From Candidatus Latescibacterota bacterium (GTDB lineage Bacteria; JAAXHH01), in contig JAJEEG010000006.1 of NCBI GenBank assembly GCA_022821085.1, positions 939,330 through 1,003,329 on the forward strand: a DNA stretch of 64,000 bases. The letters run 5' to 3'. A program made the translations under genes and the position numbers. Each line of letters begins with the position of its first letter. The first letter of the stretch is position 1. Below, in pieces: positions 1 through 8,700 of this stretch. Under the pieces are notes generated by a model. It was not told where the DNA came from and did not search any database. It was given only the letters and a program-made list of their open reading frames with translations.

Positions 1-848
1 ACGAGTGCGACCCGAAGAACCGGTCCATGGACCCGGTCATGGCGTTCAAGCCCTTCTGTGACTTCTTCAAGTCCTGGATGCCGCCCGGCATCACCGACAA
101 GGACTACGTCATCGCCCAGTACGACGGCGCCGTGGCGTACATGGACGCCTGCATCCAGACGATCTTCAACGCCCTGGAAGCCCACGGCATCATGGACGAG
201 ACGATCGTGATCCTCAACGGGGACCACGGCGAGACGCTCTACGACCATGAATGCTGGTTCGACCACCACGGCCTCTACGACGTGACGCTCCACGTGCCGC
301 TCATCATCCGGTATCCGGGCAGGGTCCCCGCGGGAAGCCGCGTCAGCGGGTACAACCAGCACAAGGACCTCGTCCCCACCATCATGGACCTGGCCGGGAT
401 CGAAACGGGAATCTACTTCGACGGCGACAGCCTGATGTCGCTGGTCGACGGCACGGTTTCGTCCTTCGACAGCGAGTTCTACATTACCGAGTGCACCTGG
501 ATGCGCAAGCACGGCTGGCGCACGCCGCAGTGGAAGCTCATGGTCGCCCTGGAACCGGATTTCCATTTCAAGCCGCCGGTCGAACTGTACAACCTGGTGG
601 AGGATCCCGACGAGAACAACAACCTGGCCGAGGAACTGCCGGAGGTGGTAAACCTGCTCAAGCGGCGGATGAATGGTTGGATCCGCAAGCGGGTGAAGGA
701 GACCGGAAAGCGTAATCCCATGCTCACGCAGGGAGACTGGCACGGTCACGAGGGCGTAGGCGCCTTCAAGTCCTCGCAGCAGGCCTACGACACGATGCAC
801 ATCGGAGACCCCAACCAGGCCGCCAGTCTGCAGGCGCGCAGCAGGTGA
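1..848 (+). CDS. Sulfatase family protein, C-terminal part (cut by left edge)
   Basis: The reading frame is open to the left edge (codons in phase from base 3), so only about the last 281 residues are present. The segment GDHGETLYDH followed by FDHHGLYDVTLHVPLIIRYPG is the typical alkaline-phosphatase-fold sulfatase region with metal-binding Asp-His and the 'P-L-I-I-R-Y-P-G' strand. The formylglycine motif CxPxR would lie upstream and is not visible. The family hydrolyses sulfate esters, often on sulfated polysaccharides. The gene precedes an Idh-type oxidoreductase, an isomerase and a dehydratase on the same strand, which suits sulfated-sugar breakdown. The exact substrate cannot be read from this part. 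Confidence 0.88.
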   Translation, partial: ECDPKNRSMDPVMAFKPFCDFFKSWMPPGITDKDYVIAQYDGAVAYMDACIQTIFNALEAHGIMDETIVILNGDHGETLYDHECWFDHHGLYDVTLHVPLIIRYPGRVPAGSRVSGYNQHKDLVPTIMDLAGIETGIYFDGDSLMSLVDGTVSSFDSEFYITECTWMRKHGWRTPQWKLMVALEPDFHFKPPVELYNLVEDPDENNNLAEELPEVVNLLKRRMNGWIRKRVKETGKRNPMLTQGDWHGHEGVGAFKSSQQAYDTMHIGDPNQAASLQARSR

Positions 849-995
849 TGGGACCTGTACATGTGGGTTCGCAGCCGCGCTCACTATGCGGGCTATGCGG
901 GCGCCCTGGTGGAGTGGAATGAGCAAGTAACTGAAATACATCAACTTAATGCGTGTTATTATAGCAGCGATGTTTGCGCAAAGGAGCGTTTGACG

Positions 996-1991
996 ATGGG
1001 TTTGAATATCGCGGTGGTCGGCATGGGCGGCATCGGCAACAACCATGCCCGGAACTACCAGGCACATGAAGCGTGCACGATCGTCGCCGTTTGCGACGCC
1101 ATTAAGGAAAAGGCCGACGAGGCGGCGCAGACCTACGGATGCCAGGCATTCTACAGCGTCGGCGACTTGCTGAACAGTGGGCTGAAGGTCGACGCGGCCA
1201 GCGTATGTACCGCCGGCGTGGAGAACGGCGGAGACCACTACGCGCCCACGATGGAACTGCTGGGCGGCGGCATTGCCGTACTGGGCGAAAAGCCCATTTC
1301 GAACGAGATCCCGAAAGCCCGGGAGATGGTTGCGCTGGCCCGGGAACGGGGCATTCGCTACGGGATAAACCTCAATCACCGCTTCACACCCGCCGCGTTA
1401 CGGGCGAAGGAATGGGTCGAGGCCGGCCGTCTGGGCGAGTTGAACATCATCAACATGACGATGTGGATCAACAACCCCAACGAAAGTTCGCCCCATTTCC
1501 ACATGCGGGCGCTCCATCCCCACTCCATCGACGTGATGCGGTATTTCTGCGGGGACGTGGCGAAAGTGCAGGCCTTCTTCAAGAAGGGCAGGGGAAGGAA
1601 GATCTGGTCCAACGTCCAGGTCAACATGCTGTTCGAAAACGGTGTCGTCGGCCACCTGACCGGCAGCTACGACGCCGGAGGAAGCTACGGCCTGGAGACC
1701 TGCGAGGTCGTGGGGTCGGACGCCCGGTTTGTCATACGCGAAGCCTGCGAGCAGCTGGAGTTCTTCCCCAGGCATTCGAGGGAAGTGGAGTCCTACCAAT
1801 ACCTGGGCGGCATGTTGGGGTTCTCCGAAACGTTCGAATCTCGGATCACCCGCTGGGTCGAACAGAACCTGGAAAGCGCGGCGCCAGAAGAAATCGACGC
1901 AAAGGCCGAAGATGCCTTGCGCGCCCAGTTGATCATCGAGGCCGCCATCGAATCCTGGGATACGGATTCCGTGGTGACGGTGCAGTATTGA
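996..1991 (+). CDS. Gfo/Idh/MocA family oxidoreductase
   Basis: The 331-aa protein starts with a Rossmann nucleotide-binding strand (NIAVVGMGGIGNNHARNY, residues about 4-20) and carries the family EKP motif (LGEKPISNE, about residue 95), where the Lys takes part in catalysis. The C-terminal half is the usual alpha/beta sheet domain. The family oxidises or reduces sugars and inositols with NAD(P). An ATG at 996 with AAGGAG at 981-986 fits better than the in-phase GTG/ATG codons further up. It is followed after 16 bases by a sugar-isomerase gene, so the two are likely co-transcribed. Confidence 0.9.
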   Translation: MGLNIAVVGMGGIGNNHARNYQAHEACTIVAVCDAIKEKADEAAQTYGCQAFYSVGDLLNSGLKVDAASVCTAGVENGGDHYAPTMELLGGGIAVLGEKPISNEIPKAREMVALARERGIRYGINLNHRFTPAALRAKEWVEAGRLGELNIINMTMWINNPNESSPHFHMRALHPHSIDVMRYFCGDVAKVQAFFKKGRGRKIWSNVQVNMLFENGVVGHLTGSYDAGGSYGLETCEVVGSDARFVIREACEQLEFFPRHSREVESYQYLGGMLGFSETFESRITRWVEQNLESAAPEEIDAKAEDALRAQLIIEAAIESWDTDSVVTVQY

Positions 1992-2007
1992 CGACTAAGG
2001 AGAAAAC

Positions 2008-2805
2008 ATGAAGCTTGGCGCCAACTCGGTACTGTTCGGTGGATACGACATGGAAACTGCCTTCAAGTACCTGGCCATGGCCGGGTATGACGGAATCGAA
2101 GTGTCGGCCATCGGTGGCATGAGCGAGCATCTCGTCCTGTCGGACTGGCGGGCTATCGCGCCGGAAATCAAGCGATTGTCCCGGGAGTACGGCCTGGAAT
2201 TGCTGGCCATGGAGCAGCCGTCCCAGGATGAAGAGATCATGGAGTCCGCCTTCCAGGCCGCGGCCGAAACCGGCATCCCGATCATCAATTGCGGACCCGG
2301 CGGCACGTCCGGAGACGAAGAGAGCCTTCAGGCGTCCATTGACTCCCTCGGCAGCCTGGCGGAAAGGGCGGAACACTATGGCGTCGTGCTGTGCGTGAAG
2401 GCCCACGTGGGCGCCAGCATCGACGATACACCGACGACGCTGCGAGCCATGGAGGCTATTTCATCGCCCGCCTTCGGGATCGACATGGATCCTTCCCATA
2501 TCCACCGCGCCGATGAGAATCCGGTCGAGGCCATCAAGGCCGTGCTGCCCCGCGTCCGTCACGTACACATCCGTGACTGCAAGGGCCGCCAGGCCGGCCC
2601 CGGCGCGCCGGAGGACCAGGCCAACGGCCGTGGAGATATCGACCTGGTCGGGTATATCCGAGCACTGCACGAGGGCGGTTACGATGGCCCCGTCAACCTC
2701 GAGGTCATCGGGGCAAAGGAGTATTCGCTCGAGCAGTGCTGCGTCATCGCGGCGGAGACGCGGGGCCACATGCAGGCGTGCCTGCAGGCGTGCGGGGCGA
2801 GGTAA
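2008..2805 (+). CDS. Sugar phosphate isomerase/epimerase (xylose isomerase-like TIM barrel)
   Basis: The 265-aa protein begins MKLGANSVLFGGYDMETAFK and shows the AP-endonuclease-2/xylose-isomerase-like barrel pattern: GYDGIEVSAIGG near residue 28, VLCVKAHVG near 130, FGIDMDPSHI near 157 and VRHVHIRDCKG near 184, which supply metal ligands (Asp, His, His-x-Arg-Asp). The family interconverts keto- and aldo-sugars or their acids. A strong TAAGGAG lies at 1996-2002. It sits between an Idh-type oxidoreductase and an enolase-superfamily dehydratase, a usual setting for oxidative sugar catabolism. Confidence 0.88.
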   Translation: MKLGANSVLFGGYDMETAFKYLAMAGYDGIEVSAIGGMSEHLVLSDWRAIAPEIKRLSREYGLELLAMEQPSQDEEIMESAFQAAAETGIPIINCGPGGTSGDEESLQASIDSLGSLAERAEHYGVVLCVKAHVGASIDDTPTTLRAMEAISSPAFGIDMDPSHIHRADENPVEAIKAVLPRVRHVHIRDCKGRQAGPGAPEDQANGRGDIDLVGYIRALHEGGYDGPVNLEVIGAKEYSLEQCCVIAAETRGHMQACLQACGAR

Positions 2806-2865
2806 CAAGGGTTAGGAAGGCGTGCAGAGCGCGCCAAGGCGATGCTCAACCCGGAGAGGCACATC

Positions 2866-3969
2866 ATGAAAATCACCAAGCTGGAGACCTTCCTGGTCAA
2901 ACCGCGCTGGCTCTTTCTCAAGTTACATACCGACGAGGGCCTGGTGGGACTCGGCGAGCCCATCCTGGAGGGCCGGGCGAAGACCTGCGCACAGGCCGTG
3001 GCGGAATTGGAACCGTATCTGATCGGCAAGGACCCGACCCGGGTGGTCCACCACTGGCAGGCCATGTATCGCCACGCCTTCTACCGGGGCGGACCGATCC
3101 TGACCAGCGCGCTGAGCGGGGTGGAGCAGGCGCTGTGGGACCTGTCGGGCAAGGCCCTGGGCGTGCCGGTCTACAAGCTGTTGGGCGGTCCCACGCGGGA
3201 CCGGATCCGCCTGTACAAGGGCGGCGGCGACCCGGCAACCATCAAGGATTGGATCGCCAAGGGTTTCACCTGCTTCAAGACCGGACCCTACTCGGAGCGT
3301 CCGTCCCGGATCATCGAGAACAAGGCTTTCATCGACACGGCCGCCAGCCACTTCGCCCGGCTGCGGGAAGTCGCCGGTCCGGAAATCGACCTGGCCATCG
3401 ACTTCCATGGGGCCATCAGTCCGCAAACGGCCAAGCTGCTCATCAAGGAACTCGAACCCTACCAGCCCTTCTTCGTGGAAGAGCCCGTCCAGTGCCAGAA
3501 CGTCGACGTGCTCGCCGAAATCGCCCGGGGCACCCACCTGCCCATCGCCACGGGCGAACGCGTATTCACCAAGTGGGGGTTCCGGGAGATCCTGGAGAAG
3601 CAGGCCGCGTCCATCCTGCAGCCGGACCTGTGCCATGCCGGCGGCATCTTCGAAGTGCGGCTCATCGCGGGCATGGCCGAGGCCTACTACGGCGGGATCG
3701 CGCCTCATAACCCCCTGGGACCCATTTCGCTGGCCGCCTGCCTGCAACTGGACGCGTCGATCCCCAATTTCGTCGCCCAGGAGCACACGACGCTGGGCGA
3801 GGGATACCTGAAGAAGCCCTTCGTATTCAAGGATGGATTCGTGGAGTTGCCCACGGAGCCGGGGCTGGGGATCGAACTGGACGACGATGCCATGGAGGAT
3901 AAGATCGACCACGACTGGCGGAACGGCGAGAGCTATCTGGCCGACGACGGGTCCGTGGTGGACTGGTAG
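2866..3969 (+). CDS. dgoD: Mandelate racemase/enolase superfamily dehydratase, galactonate dehydratase-like
   Basis: The 367-aa protein matches the D-galactonate dehydratase group: N-terminal capping domain (KITKLETFLVKPRWLFLKLHTDEGLVGLGEP), then a TIM barrel with metal ligands in AIDFHGA (Asp), FFVEEPV (Glu) and PIATGERVF (Glu), and the catalytic His in GIAPHNPLGP. The Asp-x-His pair in the first motif is a mark of the DgoD type. The reaction would be loss of water from a sugar acid to a 2-keto-3-deoxy acid. I chose the ATG at 2866, preceded by GGAGAGG at 2853-2859, over the ATG at 2842. The symbol is by family likeness; the true acid sugar is not known. An aldolase able to split the product lies at 6.2-6.9 kb. 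Confidence 0.82.
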   Translation: MKITKLETFLVKPRWLFLKLHTDEGLVGLGEPILEGRAKTCAQAVAELEPYLIGKDPTRVVHHWQAMYRHAFYRGGPILTSALSGVEQALWDLSGKALGVPVYKLLGGPTRDRIRLYKGGGDPATIKDWIAKGFTCFKTGPYSERPSRIIENKAFIDTAASHFARLREVAGPEIDLAIDFHGAISPQTAKLLIKELEPYQPFFVEEPVQCQNVDVLAEIARGTHLPIATGERVFTKWGFREILEKQAASILQPDLCHAGGIFEVRLIAGMAEAYYGGIAPHNPLGPISLAACLQLDASIPNFVAQEHTTLGEGYLKKPFVFKDGFVELPTEPGLGIELDDDAMEDKIDHDWRNGESYLADDGSVVDW

Positions 3970-3971
3970 GA

Positions 3972-4751
3972 TTAGGGCTGGTAGAGGAGCCCGCGCACCA
4001 GTCTGAAGCCGTTTTCTGTGGCCGCCAGGGGGTCGGGGAGTCCGGGGTTCATTTCCAGGCTGACCGGACCGTCGTATCCGATGGTGTCGAGCGCGGCCAG
4101 CGTGGTTTTGAGCACGTCCTCGGTGAGCACCCCGTCGCACAGGGCCCAGTGGAGATCGGACACGCCGTCGTTGTCGTCGAGGTGGAAGTAGCCGAGACGG
4201 TCACCCGCCTGCACAACCGCTTCGGCGGGATCTTCCTTCGAAATCTGCGCATGCCCGATGTCGAACAGCAGGCACAGGTTGTCGTGACCCAGCTTCGCGA
4301 TGTAGTCGAGGGTGTCTCGCACCGTCGCCAGGGCCTTCCCCGGAAAATGCTCGATGCACAGCTTGATGCCGTATTCGGCAGCCGCGTCGGCAAGTTCGAT
4401 CACGCACTCCCCGTATCGGTTCAGGGACTCCCCGTCGCTGTCTTCCCCGGGCAGTAGATAAGCCCTTCTGATGCCGGTCTCCTGGGCGTATTCAAGGGCG
4501 CGCCGGGTATGTTCAACGGCCGCGTCTCGGGCACCGGCATCGGCCGCGTCGAGTGCCGCGCCTTCCGGCATTCCGAAACCCGTCGCCATGCAAGCGGGCG
4601 TGAGCTCCAGGTCCGAGATCAGGCGCCGGGATTCGGCGGACCTGAAATCGAAGGGGCGGTGATCGATATGGCGCAGCCCCACCTGAGCGATCGCCGTCAA
4701 CACGTCCGCTTCCGTCCCCCCCAACGCCCAGGTACAGCAGGAAATCGTCAT
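3972..4751 (-). CDS. Sugar phosphate isomerase/epimerase (TIM barrel)
   Basis: The 259-aa protein (MTISCCTWALGG...) has the same barrel family as the gene at 2.0-2.8 kb but is only distantly alike. Visible motifs are IKLCIEHFPG, LCLLFDIGHAQIS and LGYFHLDDNDG, giving Glu, Asp/His and His/Asp metal ligands, then VSLEMNPG near the end. The start at 4751 overlaps the stop of the upstream sulfatase by 4 bases (ATGA), showing translational coupling. It is convergent with the dehydratase gene, two bases away. Likely acts on the sugar released by the sulfatase, which is inference from the coupling. Confidence 0.85.
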   Translation of the reverse strand: MTISCCTWALGGTEADVLTAIAQVGLRHIDHRPFDFRSAESRRLISDLELTPACMATGFGMPEGAALDAADAGARDAAVEHTRRALEYAQETGIRRAYLLPGEDSDGESLNRYGECVIELADAAAEYGIKLCIEHFPGKALATVRDTLDYIAKLGHDNLCLLFDIGHAQISKEDPAEAVVQAGDRLGYFHLDDNDGVSDLHWALCDGVLTEDVLKTTLAALDTIGYDGPVSLEMNPGLPDPLAATENGFRLVRGLLYQP

Positions 4752-6139
4752 CTTTCCGGTTCCCCTTTCTCGTACATCGCGTGATTGAACCGCTGGCCCA
4801 GCAGCAGCATGCCCGTCTCCGGATCGCGAGGACCGGTGTCGAATGGATCCCCGGTATCCGCCATCCAGCGTTGCAGCCGTGCTTCGCACTCGTCCTGAAC
4901 CTTCCCATACGCAGGATCGCCGGCCAGGTTCTTCAGTTCAAAGGGATCGTCCTGCCGGTCGAAAAGCAGCGTGTCCCGTTGGTTTTCGCGCCAGCGCGCG
5001 TAGACCCAGCGGTCCGTCCGGATCCCGCGCCAGAAGCCGACCCATTCGCCCCGGTGCGGCCAGCCCGGTCCGAGAATCTGCAGATAGACCGAATCGTTGC
5101 GCGGTCCTGGCGTCCCCGTCAGCACGTGGGTCTGGTCGTTGCCTTGCACGCCTTCGGGTACCGGCACGCTGGCCATGCCCAGCAGCGTGGGCATCATGTC
5201 CACGCTGCTCACCAGGGCGTCGCTCCTCGTCCCGGGAGCGATCCGGCCGGGCAGCCGGGCGATGAAGGGCACATGGATCGATTCCTCGTACGGCGTCGCC
5301 TTCGAGGCCCGGAAGGAAGGGTGCATCCAGCGGTCCATGGGCTTCCCGTAGCCGTGGCTGCTGAGGTGGTCCCCGTGGTCGGAGGTGAAGACCACCAGGG
5401 TGTCGTCCCTGATCCCCAGCCGGTCCAGCGCGTCGTCCAACCGGCTGAACTGGTCGTCCAGCGCGGACACGTTGCCGTAGTAGTGGGCGATCTCCCGCCG
5501 GGCGAAGGCGGCAAAATGCTCCGGGACGTTGGGCGGCAGGTCCACCTTCTCCGGGTCGTAGATGTCGAATTCGTCCGGGTACGCGTCGTAGGGCCAGTGG
5601 GGCGGTCCCCAGCTCAGCACGAGGGCGAAGGGCCGGTCGGCATGTTCGCTTGCATGCTCCTCCATGAACCGGATCGCCAGCGCGGTCTCCGTTTCCGGCG
5701 CCCACCCCGCCATGTCGATCGGACCCTGCTCATTCTCATGGTAGGATACATCGTAATAATCGTGATTGCAATCGTAGGCGGCCATGTAATCGAAGCCATA
5801 GCGGCAGTCCGCTCCGTAGGGACCGTAGCCCAGGTGCCACTTGCCGATGTACGCCGTGCGGTAGCCGTGGTCTACGAGCACGGCCGGCAGGAAGTCCTGG
5901 TCTCCGTGGAGGAGGTACTCGTTGTCCATGACGCCGTTGGCGTGCGAGTACCGACCGGTCATGAGCTGGCCGCGGTAGGGCGAGCAAATGGGACAGCTGG
6001 AAAACACCTGGTCCAGCACCACGCCTTCGGACGCGAGCCGGTCCAGGTTCGGCGTTTGCACGACGGGGTTGCCGTTGGTACCCATGGCGGAGTACCGGTG
6101 CTGATCGTCGAATATGAAGAGGATGTTGGGGCGGGACAT
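4748..6139 (-). CDS. Sulfatase (arylsulfatase A / choline-sulfatase-like)
   Basis: The 463-aa protein starts MSRPNILFIFDDQHRYSAMG, with the metal-binding Asp pair, and has the formylglycine motif CSPYR (Cys about residue 52) followed by GQLMTGRY. Later come VVFTSDHGDHL and a C-terminal region with WVGFWRGIRTDRWVYARW. No signal peptide is visible, so it may act in the cytoplasm on imported sulfated sugars. A GTG at 6157 that shares one base with the upstream stop (TAGTG) is an alternative start adding six residues; I prefer the ATG because the family usually begins right before the RPNILFI strand. A dedicated formylglycine-generating enzyme is not in the window. Confidence 0.92.
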   Translation of the reverse strand: MSRPNILFIFDDQHRYSAMGTNGNPVVQTPNLDRLASEGVVLDQVFSSCPICSPYRGQLMTGRYSHANGVMDNEYLLHGDQDFLPAVLVDHGYRTAYIGKWHLGYGPYGADCRYGFDYMAAYDCNHDYYDVSYHENEQGPIDMAGWAPETETALAIRFMEEHASEHADRPFALVLSWGPPHWPYDAYPDEFDIYDPEKVDLPPNVPEHFAAFARREIAHYYGNVSALDDQFSRLDDALDRLGIRDDTLVVFTSDHGDHLSSHGYGKPMDRWMHPSFRASKATPYEESIHVPFIARLPGRIAPGTRSDALVSSVDMMPTLLGMASVPVPEGVQGNDQTHVLTGTPGPRNDSVYLQILGPGWPHRGEWVGFWRGIRTDRWVYARWRENQRDTLLFDRQDDPFELKNLAGDPAYGKVQDECEARLQRWMADTGDPFDTGPRDPETGMLLLGQRFNHAMYEKGEPER

Positions 6140-6156
6140 GGTGGTCTCGGCCGGCA

Positions 6157-6939
6157 CTACGACCCGTCCAGCGCCTTGCGCATATCGTCGCCTTCACGCC
6201 GCCAGTAGCCGTGCAGCACGTGCACGTCCGTGCCGATGCAGAAGTGGCGCACGCCGAGATCAAGGTAATACCGGGCCTCGTCCGCGGTGTTGATTTCCGC
6301 GCGGGGGTTCCTGCCCGCGGCCAGTGACTTGTCGATGACCACGCGTTCGACGGATTTTACCGCTTCCCGCTGGCCGATCTTGCCCACGTTCACGGAATAG
6401 TCGGCCGGTCCCCACTGGATCATGTCGATCCCGTCGATTTCCAGGATCTCGTCCAGGTGGTCCACCGCGGGTCCCTTTTCGATCATGACCGCCACGACGA
6501 TCCCGTCCAGGGCGTCCACGTATTCCTGACCGCCGCCGTATCCCATGTAGGAGAACCTTCGCGTCGCCACGCCGTAGGTACCCCGGGATTCCGGCGTATC
6601 CGGCCGCGCGATGTCCACGCAGGCGCGGAATTCGTCCGGCGTCTTGCAGTCGGCGAAGAGCACGCTCTGGAAACCGGAACCGATGGCCCGCTGCGCGAGG
6701 AATCCCCGCGGTTCCTGGTCGACCTTGATCATCAGGCCGAGGTCGTGCAGTTCGGCGGCGCGGCCCAGGTTGTCCAGGTCATGGAGGTCGTAGGGTCCGT
6801 ATTCTCCCACGAACTCAACGTAGTCGTACCGGCCGGTGTGCCCGACGAGTTCGACCACGGAGGGCCAGACCGTGTGTATGTGGGTAGCCAGGGACGGACG
6901 TCCCTCGTTCAGGATGCTCCTGAGCTTGTTCGGTCGCAT
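6157..6939 (-). CDS. HpcH/HpaI family aldolase (2-keto-3-deoxy acid aldolase type)
   Basis: The 260-aa protein begins MRPNKLRSILNEGRPSLATHIHTVWPSVVEL and shows the class II pyruvate aldolase pattern: VEFVGEYGP, then GIVVAVMIEKGPAVDHLDEIL (Glu metal ligand) and GIDMIQWGPADYSVNVG (Asp/substrate loop). These enzymes split 2-keto-3-deoxy acids to pyruvate and an aldehyde with a divalent metal. It lies directly upstream of the sulfatase (stop and possible GTG start share a base) and follows the PadR gene on the same strand. The nearby dehydratase could supply its substrate. Confidence 0.88.
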   Translation of the reverse strand: MRPNKLRSILNEGRPSLATHIHTVWPSVVELVGHTGRYDYVEFVGEYGPYDLHDLDNLGRAAELHDLGLMIKVDQEPRGFLAQRAIGSGFQSVLFADCKTPDEFRACVDIARPDTPESRGTYGVATRRFSYMGYGGGQEYVDALDGIVVAVMIEKGPAVDHLDEILEIDGIDMIQWGPADYSVNVGKIGQREAVKSVERVVIDKSLAAGRNPRAEINTADEARYYLDLGVRHFCIGTDVHVLHGYWRREGDDMRKALDGS

Positions 6940-6984
6940 TTATCTCACTTGCCTTTCCGGGTTCCGGACCGCCTGCAGCGGCGT

Positions 6985-7020
6985 TCTTGATGAAACCACT
7001 GATCTTGATGAAACCACTTG
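6985..7020. repeat. 18-bp tandem repeat, two copies
   Basis: TCTTGATGAAACCACTGA at 6985-7002 is followed by TCTTGATGAAACCACTTG at 7003-7020, differing only at the end. It lies between the PadR stop and the aldolase start. It may be one of the many short duplications seen across this window or part of the leader of the aldolase gene; no function is evident. Confidence 0.85.
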
Positions 7021-7036
7021 AATAGATACCGTCTGG

Positions 7037-7600
7037 TTATGGTGTGTTCGGCTCCGTGGCTTCGAAAGCCGACATGGCCTGGTCCGCCCAGTCGATATGC
7101 ATCTGGATCATGGAGATCTCCCGCTGCAGTGAAAGGGCGAAATGTAGAGAGCTTTCGGCCTGTGTCCTGGTCTGGGATTTGAGGATGCTGGCGTAGGTCC
7201 TGGCCTTGCGCCTGAAATCCTGGAGAAACCGCAGCGTTTCCTGGCCGCTTGCGATGTCTTCCATGAACCGGAACCGGAGCATCAACTCGGAGAGGTTGTC
7301 CCTCAAATCGGATACAGCGAGCCGTTTGTGCAACCACGCACTGAGGGCCTTTTTGCCCTTCTCGGTCAGGTGAAACACTTCTCGCGGTTTCAACCGGGAG
7401 CGGTGGATGACCTCGCTGTCGATGAAACCGTTTTTCTTCAGCAGCTGAAGCGCCGGGTAAATCGAACCGGGGCTGCTGCTGAAATGGCCCATGGGCGTCG
7501 TCTCCATCTCCATGCGGACGTCGTAGCCCGACCGGGGAAGCTGGTTCAGCAATCCCAGCAGTACGTATCCGAGCAGGGTGGGGGAGTACGGTCTGGCCAT
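7037..7600 (-). CDS. PadR family transcriptional regulator
   Basis: The 187-aa protein has the PadR winged helix at its start (SPTLLGYVLLGLLNQLPRSGYDV, then SPGSIYPALQLLKKNGFIDSE and REVFHLTEKGKKAL) and a C-terminal helical dimer part (Vir_C-like, residues about 95-180). PadR proteins are repressors that respond to small phenolics or other ligands and usually repress themselves. A near-palindrome at 7645-7665 upstream would be its operator, and the same motif in perfect form lies 21 kb away before an enolase-superfamily gene. The aldolase gene follows 97 bases downstream. Confidence 0.92.
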   Translation of the reverse strand: MARPYSPTLLGYVLLGLLNQLPRSGYDVRMEMETTPMGHFSSSPGSIYPALQLLKKNGFIDSEVIHRSRLKPREVFHLTEKGKKALSAWLHKRLAVSDLRDNLSELMLRFRFMEDIASGQETLRFLQDFRRKARTYASILKSQTRTQAESSLHFALSLQREISMIQMHIDWADQAMSAFEATEPNTP

Positions 7601-7644
7601 CGGGCAGTTCAGTTAAATCGTGCAGTTCTGATAATATGGAAAGA

Positions 7645-7665
7645 AATAGTACGAACCGTTCTAAA
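7645..7665. promoter_or_regulatory. Imperfect palindrome, likely PadR operator
   Basis: AATAGTACG, three bases AAC, then CGTTCTAAA. The left arm is identical to the left arm of the perfect palindrome at 28991-29011; the right arm matches it at six of nine bases. The site is 45 bases upstream of the PadR start, where an autoregulatory operator is expected. The surrounding stretch 7601-7810 is otherwise without a gene and is AT-richer than its neighbours. Confidence 0.5.
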
Positions 7666-7810
7666 CGAATATACGAACGCCATCCATCGTCGCCAAACAG
7701 AAAATGTCCGGCCGGCGCATATACCGATATGAATGCTGACCGTTCGGGGAGCTGATGTACGTGATGCCGGCTTTCCAGCGCAACGTTGAAGGCGTAACGA
7801 TGGCGTTCCG

Positions 7811-8632
7811 CTACGGGTCGTCCGCAGCCTGCTGCTGCCGCCAGACCTCGAATTCGGCCGTCATCTCGGCGGTCCACTCGCGGTCGATCTCGCCGGGCGT
7901 GTAGGTGCCCTCGCGAAGCTGCTGGTGGCCCCAGGCGTCCCGCATCCTGGTTTCTTCCGATTCGATGACGACCTGCTCCGCCAGGTGCGGCGGAATGAAG
8001 ATGACCCCTTCCCGCGTCCCGAGCACGACGTCCCCGGGTACGCAGGTCGCCTCGAGTCCGATTCGGACCGGCACGTTGATGCCGAGGAGGGTTACGTCCG
8101 CGATGGCCGTGGGATCGACCCCGCGGATGTACGAGGCCATGGGGATTTCGTAAAGCCTTTGCAGGTCCCGGATGCCTCCGTCGATGACCATGCCCGTTCC
8201 GGTCTTGGCAAAGATGGAATTGCCGAGATTGTCGCCGGCGAAGGTGCCGAACTTGACCTTCCCGAAGAGGTCGATGACGATCACGTCGTTGGGTTCGAGC
8301 GTATCGATGATCCAGGAGTTCTGGCCGCCAATGCAGCCATGCTTTTCGCCGTCGGCCTGGACCGCGGTCTCCAGGTCGGGCCGGGTGGGCACGTACACGC
8401 CGGTCACCGCGCGGCCGACCAGGGTGCGATCGGGGTGGAGGATCTGCCAGTCCCCCGCGAACTGGTAGTTGAATCCCTTTCCCCCGATGACGCCCCAGGC
8501 TTCCTCTATGGTTACCTTCTTCATCCGTTCCAGAATGCTGTCAGGCACGACGGGGCGCCCGTCCGGGCCCCGTTCGCCGTCCCACTGCGAGGTGACGGCT
8601 CGCGTGAACTCCGGACTGTTCAAACCGATCAT
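7811..8632 (-). CDS. RraA family protein (HMG/CHA aldolase-like)
   Basis: The 273-aa protein carries the RraA/demethylmenaquinone-methyltransferase-like fold: LVGRAVTGVYVPTRPD, then DVIVIDLFGKVKFGTFAGDNLG (the family G-x-x-x-x-G region), GTGMVIDGGIRDLQRL (the R-D pair binding the metal and substrate) and VNVPVRIG-like strands followed by PGDVVLGTREGVIFIPP. Proteins of this size in catabolic clusters are often 4-hydroxy-4-methyl-2-oxoglutarate aldolase-like or sugar-acid related. The ATG at 8632 is preceded by AGGAG; codons further upstream in phase have no family likeness. The start of a longer form is rejected for that reason. Confidence 0.85.
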   Translation of the reverse strand: MIGLNSPEFTRAVTSQWDGERGPDGRPVVPDSILERMKKVTIEEAWGVIGGKGFNYQFAGDWQILHPDRTLVGRAVTGVYVPTRPDLETAVQADGEKHGCIGGQNSWIIDTLEPNDVIVIDLFGKVKFGTFAGDNLGNSIFAKTGTGMVIDGGIRDLQRLYEIPMASYIRGVDPTAIADVTLLGINVPVRIGLEATCVPGDVVLGTREGVIFIPPHLAEQVVIESEETRMRDAWGHQQLREGTYTPGEIDREWTAEMTAEFEVWRQQQAADDP

Positions 8633-8700
8633 GTATGGCTCCTGTCTACCTGAACGATCTACCGTTGTCGGACCGTAATCGTACGCCCGCGCGGGCTGCG

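Noticed and set aside
2842-2865. Upstream ATG at 2842 for the galactonate-dehydratase-like gene
   Set aside because: The family begins at MKITKLE, and the ATG at 2866 has a GGAGAGG site.
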